Origin: an uncultured Alteromonadales bacterium
GTDB lineage: Bacteria > Pseudomonadota > Gammaproteobacteria > Pseudomonadales > Cellvibrionaceae
Assembly: GCA_937864365.1 (NCBI GenBank)
Contig: CALMJT010000216.1
Location: forward strand, 1 to 64,000
DNA: 64,000 bases
Reading direction: 5' to 3'
In this document: positions 51,701-60,118 of the stretch, one piece after another
Layout of the letters: each line of letters starts with the position of its first letter
How positions within the stretch are numbered: the stretch's first letter is position 1
Made by a program: the position numbers and the translations under genes
Notes under the pieces: model-generated
Told to the model about the DNA's origin: nothing
What the model saw: only the letters and a program-made list of their open reading frames with translations
Database searches by the model: none

Positions 51701-53304
51701 CCCGCGATGAATTGGAGTTTTTTGGACGTAAAGATAACCAAGTTAAAATTCGCGGTCATAGAATTGAGCTTGGCGAAATTGAAAGCGAAATGTCATCGTA
51801 TGAATATATTAAGCATTCGTGCGCTTTGGTAATTGATGAGCAGATCATAGTTTGTGCGGTATTAAATAACGGTGAATCAAAAGTATCGTCACCAGATTCG
51901 GTAGTCGACCAAGACTCAATTAAAGCAGTATTGGCTCAACATCTACCGTATTACATGGTGCCCAATCAGATTGTGTTCTATAACGAATTTCCGCTTAATT
52001 CGAGCGGTAAAACCGATAGAAATGCCTTAACGCTGATGGTTAAACAATCCTTACAAGAGAATCGATTTAACAGAAACAGCCACTCTAAAGCCAATGACCA
52101 GAGCCTTAACCAAACCCAACAATGGGTAATAGAGACGCTGTCTCAGGTGTTGAACAAAACACTCACTTTACAGGACGATTTTTTTGCCAACGGTGGTAAT
52201 TCGTTATTAGCGGTACAGTCAACAATTGCATTAAATAAACGCCTAAATCAAAACCAACAAACAGAATTATGCTTGCCTATGACGGCGTTATTTGAATATC
52301 CCACGGCCAAAGAACTCGCAGACTTTATCGATCACAAAAGTGACCAACAATTAAGACATGTTATCCAACGACGCTTATTAAACGTTGTAGACAAGCCAGT
52401 GACTAAGTTGGTGTGCTTTCATCCAGCCGGAGGCGGGGTAGAGGCTTATGCAAATCTGGCGTCTTTTTTGAGCAATGCATCAATTCAAGTTTATGGAATT
52501 GAAAGTAGACAAAAAATTGCTTTAAACAGTCACACAAAAAATCAAATCTCAACAGACACATTATTAGATCAGTACTGTGAGCAGGTTTTAGCCTCGGTTA
52601 ACGATAATGACCCAATAAACCTACTTGGTTGGTGCTTAGGTGGTCATTTAGCCTTAGCCGTAGCCAATCGCTTAGTTGCGCACCACCAGCGCGTGGTCGC
52701 TTGGGTTGGCGTTATTGATTACGACGCGGCCAATCTCATCAATTTAGAAGGTGCAGAAGATAATCATCAACATAACACCGATTATTTACAATCAAGCACA
52801 GAGCTTTGGAAGGACTTTTTAGATTTTAAGAATTTTTACAGCTTCGCCATCCCTGAAACCGATATAAGAAGAATAAAAGACGAATACGAAGAGTATCTCA
52901 AGACTGAACGCATCGATAATAAAACATCACTCTACCAACAAGGTTTAGGGTTTTTACTTAAAAAATCCAAACAATTAGGTGTGTTAGATAAGATTGTCGC
53001 GTTGGTATTAGACGATAATCAATCTCTACCCAATGAAGAATTATTAGAGTTGCTAGAATTAAGATTTATGACCGAAAAAAGCATAAATATGACCGCCAAG
53101 CGGCTTATTGTTAAGCCTAAAAATCATTGTGTTGATGTATGGCTTTGTGAGAATCGCGTTCGTAACAATGAACAAATTATTTCAGACTGGCAGAATTTCA
53201 GTAATAAAGTGGATTTGAACGTAAAACGTATCGAAGATGATCACTTTGGCATTGTTAGCAATGATAAGTTTAAACAGCAATTATTAAATTCGTTGGGTTT
53301 TTAA
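48754..53304 (+). CDS. NRPS 5: C-A(Gly)-T-TE
   Basis: HHIVSDARS (C); code DILQIGVIW(K); FFANGGNSLLAVQ (T); CFHPAGGGVEAY and LLGWCLGGHLAL (TE with Cys). GTG start at 48754, after caggagcc, overlaps the NRPS 4 stop. Confidence 0.92.
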   Translation: MQFDDELLLSLLLDDKLLDDNSNEVIDACERTKAHGATPAVGTQIKKHATTGVFPLSSSQQRIWLTQTIENDASYHIPRHFILDKSVDLRAIEPALQCLIGHHPSLRTRFYLNENTANPEQEVLAFDQISFKLETDHTNAEALTDFCSQWFNTLFTLNKPPLIRACLLKVTSQDNNLSDCHKVQPQTQQHLLICIHHIVSDARSSEILSDEFLHNYWHFAAQLKNGVTVDDLTAPKQPPIDLQYSDYALWQNDWFNSEQYQNQKDYWQSKFKGLIESGHDLSNIDSPVLIKDRSSTLIQKSDAIKREFFLESSLKNAVEQKAKRLKISENSLLLAAYHRLLFRVSGNRLTSVGYALTNRESDQLNDIVGCFINTQVSFAEFTDSHENLDLFIGDIHQQQIGALNNASFPYEHLLALFNNVTAQQVGSLFNAFFNFKQVDKNTKGVGNLGFNDQIIAGLSAKFDVSLEITRNQETFYGVFECAAKHCKPETVEYLTALYQECVMELCDVNHASSSSYATKNKALLSSNQHCFFEEYLNNGLSKSKNNKQSLFTYYNDNNEREVYFDQLFLCAHKLAEKLNELIDVDSRLQKQPLIAISLPRSISLLVSYLAVRFIGAGYVAIDPDLPDERITYILNQSKPIVFLTDVHTNLSDKVFSPEDFATISDDDTANTSAFKQLICYNPTVYIENLLTHKLPVNDAPLQPSLVRKISFSTLSNNIAYILFTSGSTGKPKGVQIGNRALDNFLAAFQDILKLNKTHSFLALTTISFDISGLEIWLPLCTGANLVLGKKEHQRDPEALFELILQKNITHLQATPTTWAMLMALEVEFPPGFVGICGGEALSDSLAAKICARGIQLLHVYGPTETTIWSTAKWINRADKTDLGEYSFGANNINNYRDNRCDGNSTGNITLGRPIANTDIYILDEHNRLLDKTRVGELCIGGAGLAEGYYNRDDLTQASFIHWKDVNGYSRRIYKTGDLARLNARDELEFFGRKDNQVKIRGHRIELGEIESEMSSYEYIKHSCALVIDEQIIVCAVLNNGESKVSSPDSVVDQDSIKAVLAQHLPYYMVPNQIVFYNEFPLNSSGKTDRNALTLMVKQSLQENRFNRNSHSKANDQSLNQTQQWVIETLSQVLNKTLTLQDDFFANGGNSLLAVQSTIALNKRLNQNQQTELCLPMTALFEYPTAKELADFIDHKSDQQLRHVIQRRLLNVVDKPVTKLVCFHPAGGGVEAYANLASFLSNASIQVYGIESRQKIALNSHTKNQISTDTLLDQYCEQVLASVNDNDPINLLGWCLGGHLALAVANRLVAHHQRVVAWVGVIDYDAANLINLEGAEDNHQHNTDYLQSSTELWKDFLDFKNFYSFAIPETDIRRIKDEYEEYLKTERIDNKTSLYQQGLGFLLKKSKQLGVLDKIVALVLDDNQSLPNEELLELLELRFMTEKSINMTAKRLIVKPKNHCVDVWLCENRVRNNEQIISDWQNFSNKVDLNVKRIEDDHFGIVSNDKFKQQLLNSLGF

Positions 53305-53306
53305 CC

Positions 53307-55076
53307 GTGCAGTTACTAAAAAATTTAATGTATGAATCAAAACGCGAGCTAATATTTGCCTTGATTATGAGTGCAATTAGCGCGGCCATAGGTATTTTAC
53401 TCATTAATTATCTAAACCAACAAATTGAAGGGCAGAACCTAGTCAGCGGTAATCTTAAGCTTAATATCGTATTGTATTTTCTGTGTTTATGGTTGTTGTT
53501 AATTATAAGCGGGGCAGTGGCGCAAGTTAAGCTCATGCGATTTGGTCAAGATATTGTCTATAAATTGCGCGTTAATGTGTTTAGTCGAATGCTCAACACC
53601 GAATTTATTGTTAAAGAAAAGGCGGGGGCACACCGCTTGCACGCCGTTCTTGCTAAAGATATTCAAACTATCGCGCAGGCATTTAATCGCGCACCCATGG
53701 CTTTTTATAACGCTTTTTTAATAACTGCATCTATTGCGTATCTGGGTTATTTGTCTTTGATTTTTTTGGCATTAACGCTGGTTGTAGTAGCGCTCGGATT
53801 AGTCGTTGACCGTTTTATTACTAAAAAAATGATGAAATATTTAAAACTAGTTCGAGATTATGAAGATGATTTGTTTGCTTGTTATAACGAAGTTATTTAT
53901 GGCGCAAAAGAGCTTGAGCTAGATGCCCATAGAAAACAGTCTTTATTGGATGTTGATTTAAAATCTGCTGCGAACAATTGCAAAAGTGCGCAAAAAAATT
54001 CAGATCTATTTTGGTCGTTAAATCTAAATTGGACGGTTGCGTTGGTTTTTTTACTGTTGGGTGCCGTGGTGTTATTCGGTGGTATTGTCTATCAAACGCT
54101 TGGTTTAAACCTGAGTTTAGCTACGGTAAGCAGCTTTGTGGTAACCATACTCTTTATGCGTTCACCGTTAACAGGACTTGTTGAAATGATTCCGGCGATT
54201 ACCAATGGAGTTATTGCTGCGCGTAAAATCAATCAGCTTGAACTCGCACCAACATCGGTAGAAAACAAGGTCGTTAATGGTGTGAAATCATCTATTATTG
54301 ATCAATCTTATACCGTAAAACTGCCGTTTAAGAGTATTACCTTCAGTGAAATTACCTTCGATTATGGCGTATTCAACAATACAGTAAACAGTAACCATTT
54401 AAACGATCGCAATTTAAACCATCATCACACGAACAATCACCATTTAAACAATGACTATCAATTTCAGCTAGGGCCAATTGACTTATCTCTGCACCAGGGT
54501 GGCTGCTATTTTATTGTCGGCGGTAATGGCAGCGGTAAATCTACTTTCTCAAAAATCATCACCGGAATATATCCCACAAGCTCTGGTTCTGTCGCAATTG
54601 ACGGTAATTTTATTTCGGCAGAATTATTGAAAGAGATGTTTATCACCGTGTACGCAGATTTCTACTTGTTTAAAAAAATTAAAGATTACGAACGTAAAAA
54701 ACCCGCCATTGATTACTGGTTGCAAGAATTAAAGCTGGATCACAAGGTATCTGTTGTTGATGGACGCTTTAGCACGACTGACTTGTCTACCGGACAGAAA
54801 AAACGATTAGCGTTATTACACGTGTGCGTATCAGACCGACCATTAGTCTTGTTGGACGAATGGGCCGCCGACCAAGACCCAGAGTTTAAACACCATTTTT
54901 ACACAGAAGTTTTGCCTCAGTTACAAGCTCAAGGGAAAACCATCATCGCAATTACCCATGATGACCATTACTTTTATTGTGCCGACCAAGTAATTACATT
55001 ACATAACGGCATTATCGAAAGCGCCACAAGCAATGTTAAAAGGGCTTTGATAAATTCTGTGCAAACGGAAACCTGA
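53307..55076 (+). CDS. Cyclic-peptide/siderophore export ABC transporter (SyrD/PvdE-like, fused TMD-NBD)
   Basis: Six-TM N-terminus, Walker A GGNGSGKST, signature LSTGQKKRLALL, Walker B PLVLLDEWAADQDP; directly 3' of the NRPS genes. Confidence 0.92.
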   Translation: MQLLKNLMYESKRELIFALIMSAISAAIGILLINYLNQQIEGQNLVSGNLKLNIVLYFLCLWLLLIISGAVAQVKLMRFGQDIVYKLRVNVFSRMLNTEFIVKEKAGAHRLHAVLAKDIQTIAQAFNRAPMAFYNAFLITASIAYLGYLSLIFLALTLVVVALGLVVDRFITKKMMKYLKLVRDYEDDLFACYNEVIYGAKELELDAHRKQSLLDVDLKSAANNCKSAQKNSDLFWSLNLNWTVALVFLLLGAVVLFGGIVYQTLGLNLSLATVSSFVVTILFMRSPLTGLVEMIPAITNGVIAARKINQLELAPTSVENKVVNGVKSSIIDQSYTVKLPFKSITFSEITFDYGVFNNTVNSNHLNDRNLNHHHTNNHHLNNDYQFQLGPIDLSLHQGGCYFIVGGNGSGKSTFSKIITGIYPTSSGSVAIDGNFISAELLKEMFITVYADFYLFKKIKDYERKKPAIDYWLQELKLDHKVSVVDGRFSTTDLSTGQKKRLALLHVCVSDRPLVLLDEWAADQDPEFKHHFYTEVLPQLQAQGKTIIAITHDDHYFYCADQVITLHNGIIESATSNVKRALINSVQTET

Positions 55077-55808
55077 AATGAATTTTCATGACTAGAAACC
55101 ATTGATTTACTCGTCGATAACGTAATCAACGGACTGATAACTAACCAGGAATGGTTGTTGATCTCCGATTCTTCACAGGCTTAAGGATGAGCCCAATCAA
55201 GACAAAGCTTTCCAGTAACGCCAAAACTACAGATCTGGCGATGGAGAAAACGAAAAATCTCTAATAATAAAGGAACGCTAAGTCAGCAGAGGAACACGTC
55301 AGAAGAACACTAAACGGGCCGAATTAAGCGCAATAAACGTAAGGGGTACTGAACAGTTCGACAAAAAGGCACTGATGGGTCGATCGATCACATTACTAGT
55401 TCATATACTGTTTAGTATTCGACATAGTGATTTTAGTGAAATACAATGGTTTTACACGGTGTTTTGTTCTTCTTTCTACAGAACCTTGATCAATCTAGAT
55501 TTCCAGTAATCCAATAAGCTTCCGTAAACCTACGGTTTTTAGCAATCCCAGAGTTAATCAAAAGCTCCTAATGCCGTTATGTAATGTAATTACTTGATCG
55601 GCACAATAAAAGTAATAGGGGTGCTAGCCACTTCTTATCACTTTATTTCGTGAAACAGTTTGTGAAACATTTCTTGAGGCGTAGAGCCATCTAATGTGAT
55701 GTTATCACTAGCTTTTCCTTGATTTATCAGCCGCATATCGCTGTTTTTTCCACATTTGCTTTATACAATTCGTGATCTCATAGGTCGACACGCTTCAGGG
55801 TAGTCCTA

Positions 55809-58800
55809 ATGCGGTATCCAATATTGATTTGGTTGTGTATTGTGAAAATCCTAACAGAAGAAGAAATCGCCGATTACCACGCCTCCCCAATAATCAGCTC
55901 CGAGAGCCAAGATTATGAATTTTCGTTAAATGACAAAGAGCAGTCCTTCATCAAGAAGCGCGAGTCGGAGGACATTCAAATTTACTATCGGCTATTACTA
56001 AGCTATTTCAGAATAAAACCCATTAAAATTCGGTTTGATCCAATTAGGTCCGAACTGGATCTGAAATTTATCGTTGGGAAATATTTTCCAAATTTGAAGC
56101 GAGAACTTATACCACTCACTTCGCTAAGAAAATCCAATATTTACAGCCGGATATTTGCAGCGGTAGGAGTTAAGCCTTTTAATACAAACGTAGAAGAACA
56201 ACTAAAGAAATACCTTTACCAGGAGGTTAGGACCAAGTTGGATCCACGTGAGTTGCTTGATCAAGCATTAGACTGGCTTGATCACCGCAATATCGAAAGG
56301 CCGTCCTACAGAATCATTAGCCAGGTTATCGCAAGCGTTATCTATTCAGAAAATTCCCGAGTAAAAGAGTTAGTAAAAAATATTCTTTCGGATAACACGA
56401 AGGACATATTGACGAGCCTGCTCCAGGACGCAAAATCAAAAGATGTTTTCGATGCGATTCGATATCAATCGACCGACTTTAGACCGTCCCAGGTTAACAA
56501 AGAGACGAGAGCTTATCTCTGTCTAAGCGAAATATACGCAGAAATTAAAGATATGGTCAGTCAACTTAAGTTGCCGAAGTCCGTTGTTGAATATTATGCC
56601 ACTTTGTTCAACTACCATGATGCGTGGGAGCATAAAAGATCTGACCCTCTGAATTTCTACCTGTATTTTTCGTGTTTTATATACTTGAGATTTACGGAAA
56701 TTACGGACTATTTCGTATTGGCTTTCGATTACCACTATAAGAATACGCATGCGTCTGCGAAGGAATTTGTAAAAAAAAGAATTATTAGCGAGCGGGAGGG
56801 GATGGCTGAGTTATTAATCAAGGTGGGCGAAGTGTTGGATCTTCACGGCAGTGCAAAGGTATCCGATTTAGATCTAAGAAAAAAATCAGAAGATATTTTG
56901 CCATCCGATCAGAGAGTAATCGTTGCCAAATATCTTAAGTCAATAAATGTTGACGAAGAGGCCTATTACTGGGAGTACATTGATTCGATAAAAGACAGCA
57001 ACCTTAAGCTTCTTAGAAAAGTCTTCAGGTTCCTTAAATTTGTGGAACCGTCCAGTAAGTTGTCATTGTTTGTTCAAGCGATGAAATTGAAATCAGAGTT
57101 GGACGCAGATGGGATATGTCAAACGTTTGACGATAGACTAATTTACAAGAAAAACAGAGTACATCTATACGACGAGGAGAAATCTTTAATATCCCATAGG
57201 GCTGAATATTATATCTATCGTTTAATCTCTGGTCGCCTCAGCAAAACACATTGGGGAGTTGAAAACAGTTCCGAATTCTCTCCACTGGAGGAATCCCTCG
57301 TAGGCATTGATGTGTTTGAAAAAGACGGTGACACCATGATAGAGGCGATTAACTCCGTCAATTTGGACATGCCTATAGAAACGCTCTTGGCTCTGAAGCA
57401 TGAGCAATTTAGCAAATTGAAGAAGAGGGTAGTGGAGCGAATCATCAGCAGGGAAAACGAATCGGTTATTTTATCCACCACAAGTGGTAAGAAAACTTGG
57501 ACCGTAAAACAAATGAAGGGAAACGCTGAGGTTAATGACCGTATCTTTTTAAACCTGCCCAAGCGCGGTATTTCATCGGTTATTGCTATCGTCGCAAGAG
57601 AAACTGGTTTTTACGAACGAATTCGACACATTAAATATCGACAAAAAGATCCAAATTTTTCAGGAAAGCTTATATCGTGTCTAATTGCTAATGCGACCCG
57701 GCTCGGTGTGCATAAAATGGCAGACCTTTGCCCTTTTTCGTATGATCAACTCAAAAATTTCGAATCCAATTACTTGAGAGCGTCTGCCCTCGAAAATGCG
57801 GCTGATTGCATCAGCGATGAAATTGCAAAATTAGGAATTTTCAAGTATTACAATTTTCGACCAGATGTTATTCACGGGAGTATTGATGGTCAAAAATTTC
57901 GATCCAAAAGAAATACTGTAAGAACCCGTTATTCAAGTAAAGACTTTGGCAAGGGGAAAGGATTGTCAGCACTCACACTATCAATAAATCACGTGCCGGT
58001 AAACGTTGAAATAATGCCTCTTAATCATCATGAGTCTCATTATACATTTGATCTTCTCTACAATAATACCAGCCAGTTACAACCTGATATAGTCTCTACG
58101 GATACCCATGGCACTAATAAGTGTAACTTCGCTTTATTGGATTTGTTTAGTTGGGTTTTCGCGCCGCGATACCGGGATGTTGCTAGTGAGCTGGACAAAA
58201 TGTTTTTCGTTTCTGAATCAAAAAAAGGGCTTTCAATTGAGCTATCAAAACCCATTGATGATCACAAGATTATTGATGGTTGGAAGCATACTCAAAGGAT
58301 TTGTGTGTCATTGCATCAAAAAGAAGTAAAGCAATACGAAATCGTCAAGAAGATTTCGCGCTCTACTGAATCTGATAAGATGCTGGATGCGCTGCGTGAG
58401 TATGACAGGCTGGTCAAGGCGATTTATCTCTTGGAGTATGTTGATGATGACAACCTAAAGCGCTATGTGCAAAGGGCGCTTAATAGGGGAGAGGCCTATC
58501 ATCAATTGCAAAAAGCCATTTCTAAAGTAAATGGTCCATCGAGCTTTCGCGGCAAAAGCGACAGGGAGATTGACATATGGTATTCGTGTGCCCGGCTTCT
58601 TGCGAACTGTACTATCTTCTATAATTCTGCACTCATGTCTAATGCGCTCAGTAGATTGGAGGAACAAAATAAAGGACCTTTGGCAGATGCTCTAAAAAAG
58701 ATTTCACCGGTTGCATGGGAGCATCTTGTTTTTAATGGGGAGTATCCACTTGACGATATTGTTGAACTGCCCTCAATTTTGGATTTGTCTCTAAACATTC

Positions 58801-58811
58801 TAAACGAGTAA
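55809..58811 (+). CDS. tnpA: Tn3-family transposase TnpA
   Basis: About 1000 aa; IHGSIDGQKFRSKRNTVRTRYSSKDFGKGKGLSALTL, DIVSTDTHGTNKCNFALLDLFSWVFAPRYRD, and the Tn3 TnpA C-terminal NCTIFYNSALMS...PVAWEHLVFNGEYPL. Confidence 0.95.
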   Translation: MRYPILIWLCIVKILTEEEIADYHASPIISSESQDYEFSLNDKEQSFIKKRESEDIQIYYRLLLSYFRIKPIKIRFDPIRSELDLKFIVGKYFPNLKRELIPLTSLRKSNIYSRIFAAVGVKPFNTNVEEQLKKYLYQEVRTKLDPRELLDQALDWLDHRNIERPSYRIISQVIASVIYSENSRVKELVKNILSDNTKDILTSLLQDAKSKDVFDAIRYQSTDFRPSQVNKETRAYLCLSEIYAEIKDMVSQLKLPKSVVEYYATLFNYHDAWEHKRSDPLNFYLYFSCFIYLRFTEITDYFVLAFDYHYKNTHASAKEFVKKRIISEREGMAELLIKVGEVLDLHGSAKVSDLDLRKKSEDILPSDQRVIVAKYLKSINVDEEAYYWEYIDSIKDSNLKLLRKVFRFLKFVEPSSKLSLFVQAMKLKSELDADGICQTFDDRLIYKKNRVHLYDEEKSLISHRAEYYIYRLISGRLSKTHWGVENSSEFSPLEESLVGIDVFEKDGDTMIEAINSVNLDMPIETLLALKHEQFSKLKKRVVERIISRENESVILSTTSGKKTWTVKQMKGNAEVNDRIFLNLPKRGISSVIAIVARETGFYERIRHIKYRQKDPNFSGKLISCLIANATRLGVHKMADLCPFSYDQLKNFESNYLRASALENAADCISDEIAKLGIFKYYNFRPDVIHGSIDGQKFRSKRNTVRTRYSSKDFGKGKGLSALTLSINHVPVNVEIMPLNHHESHYTFDLLYNNTSQLQPDIVSTDTHGTNKCNFALLDLFSWVFAPRYRDVASELDKMFFVSESKKGLSIELSKPIDDHKIIDGWKHTQRICVSLHQKEVKQYEIVKKISRSTESDKMLDALREYDRLVKAIYLLEYVDDDNLKRYVQRALNRGEAYHQLQKAISKVNGPSSFRGKSDREIDIWYSCARLLANCTIFYNSALMSNALSRLEEQNKGPLADALKKISPVAWEHLVFNGEYPLDDIVELPSILDLSLNILNE

Positions 58812-58820
58812 AGGCATTCA

Positions 58821-59618
58821 TTAGTTATCTTGTATGAAGGGCTTGATACATGTCCCGCAGACAATTTTTAAACCCGGTTTTCCCCAGACTTGGGAAAAGC
58901 AGCTTGAACAGTAGTACTTGGTCTTGCTTGAAGGCTTCTGTGGTCGAGAAGTCACATTTTCAGACGGAAAGTTATCGAGCAAAGATGCCTCAATCGCTGC
59001 GGTGAAGGCATCCATATCCACGCCCAAATCGATTTCTTTCACCAGGCTGGAGCTAACACTCAATGTTTCTGACGTTGAGGCAGACATGGGAACATTTTTT
59101 GAAGACAGTGTTGCTGATGGTTTTGGCGAAATGGAAATGGTGTCAAACCAAATCAACTCAAAACCTTGTTGAATAATGTCTTCGACAGCCGATTCAAATG
59201 GCCCACCTTCGATAACATAGTCCATCATTCGTTGGCCAACGGTGTTTCCACCTGGTTTGCCTGTGGACGATGGCATTAGACCAATGGCTATCATTTTTTG
59301 GCTCCACTCCTGATTGTGGTAGCCGTTTCGCGTGGGTGAGCCAAAGTGAGCTTGCCAAATATGGACCATTTCATGGCATAATGTTTGGAGTATGTCCGTC
59401 AATGGGAAGTTTGCAAAATATTCCGGGTTGATCGCAAGCTCATCGATTGATTCGTTACGCTTGTTTTTCCATCGATTAAAGGAGACGTAGCCCATTAGTC
59501 GGCTTTGTCTCTGGAAAGTGATGAGACATTTGGGCAAAGCATTTTCAAACAGCCGCGCATTAAAAAACGCGTAGGCCACTTCGAATATTTTATACGTTTC
59601 TTCGCTGATCTCAGCCAT
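58821..59618 (-). CDS. SprT-like zinc metalloprotease domain protein
   Basis: TLCHEMVHIWQAHFG (HExxH), C-terminal Zn-ribbon CSSCFSQVW...CGTC. Confidence 0.85.
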   Translation of the reverse strand: MAEISEETYKIFEVAYAFFNARLFENALPKCLITFQRQSRLMGYVSFNRWKNKRNESIDELAINPEYFANFPLTDILQTLCHEMVHIWQAHFGSPTRNGYHNQEWSQKMIAIGLMPSSTGKPGGNTVGQRMMDYVIEGGPFESAVEDIIQQGFELIWFDTISISPKPSATLSSKNVPMSASTSETLSVSSSLVKEIDLGVDMDAFTAAIEASLLDNFPSENVTSRPQKPSSKTKYYCSSCFSQVWGKPGLKIVCGTCIKPFIQDN

Positions 59619-59914
59619 TGGTTAAAATTTGTGCGTATCGTACGATACACAAATCTCCAATTTTGGTTATAAAAAAAATATATTTATTCCTTTCGGAAAT
59701 ATCACACTGATTTCAGTACGATGATACATAAAGTTTACTAAGAACTATGTGCTTAATAGTACTCATTGATTCATATTCGTACCAAAAAGATTTGTTACTC
59801 ATAAACGCAAGTTACAAGAACGGACCAACAGGACCTCGCTGGCTTAGTGCCGGTGCGAGTGGTTGTCTGTTTTCAATGAAGGAAGGAAAACGGGATGCTA
59901 AATCAGGTTGTTCT

Positions 59915-60118
59915 TCAGAGTTGATGACGAGGGACGATGAGTGTTTGGGCAAACGTTCCATCAGAGAGCCCCTGAAGCACGTGTAACGAAAGGTCGTGTC
60001 CGGACTCTTCTTTTGTCCAGCTTCCACTTCGAATCGCAGCGAACGTCAAACTGGCGATCCTGCGCTTCTGCTCAAAGGCCATTCGAGTCATTAGTTCACG
60101 GTACGTGGTGGTGCTCAT
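59915..60118 (-). CDS. Hypothetical 67-aa protein, ATGA overlap with the upstream helicase gene
   Basis: Start codon overlaps the helicase stop (gaatggATGA), suggesting translational coupling. Confidence 0.5.
   Translation of the reverse strand: MSTTTYRELMTRMAFEQKRRIASLTFAAIRSGSWTKEESGHDLSLHVLQGLSDGTFAQTLIVPRHQL

Noticed and set aside
19635-55076. Many antisense and out-of-frame ORFs of 60-110 aa inside the NRPS and exporter genes
   Set aside because: They lie within long coding ORFs with unmistakable domain motifs, and none shows a recognisable motif or start signal.
11956-55076. MbtH-like protein, PPTase, ornithine hydroxylase or catecholate genes
   Set aside because: Looked for and not seen in this window; they may be elsewhere in the genome or not required.
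55340-55670. Candidate Tn3 left inverted repeats starting with GGGG (ggggtactgaac..., ggggtgctagcc...)
   Set aside because: No convincing inverted partner found by eye in the right flank to 62.7 kb.
55081-55808. Possible transposase or resolvase relic in the gap before tnpA (similarly 11221-11955)
   Set aside because: Frames are broken by stops and no motif could be recognised reliably.
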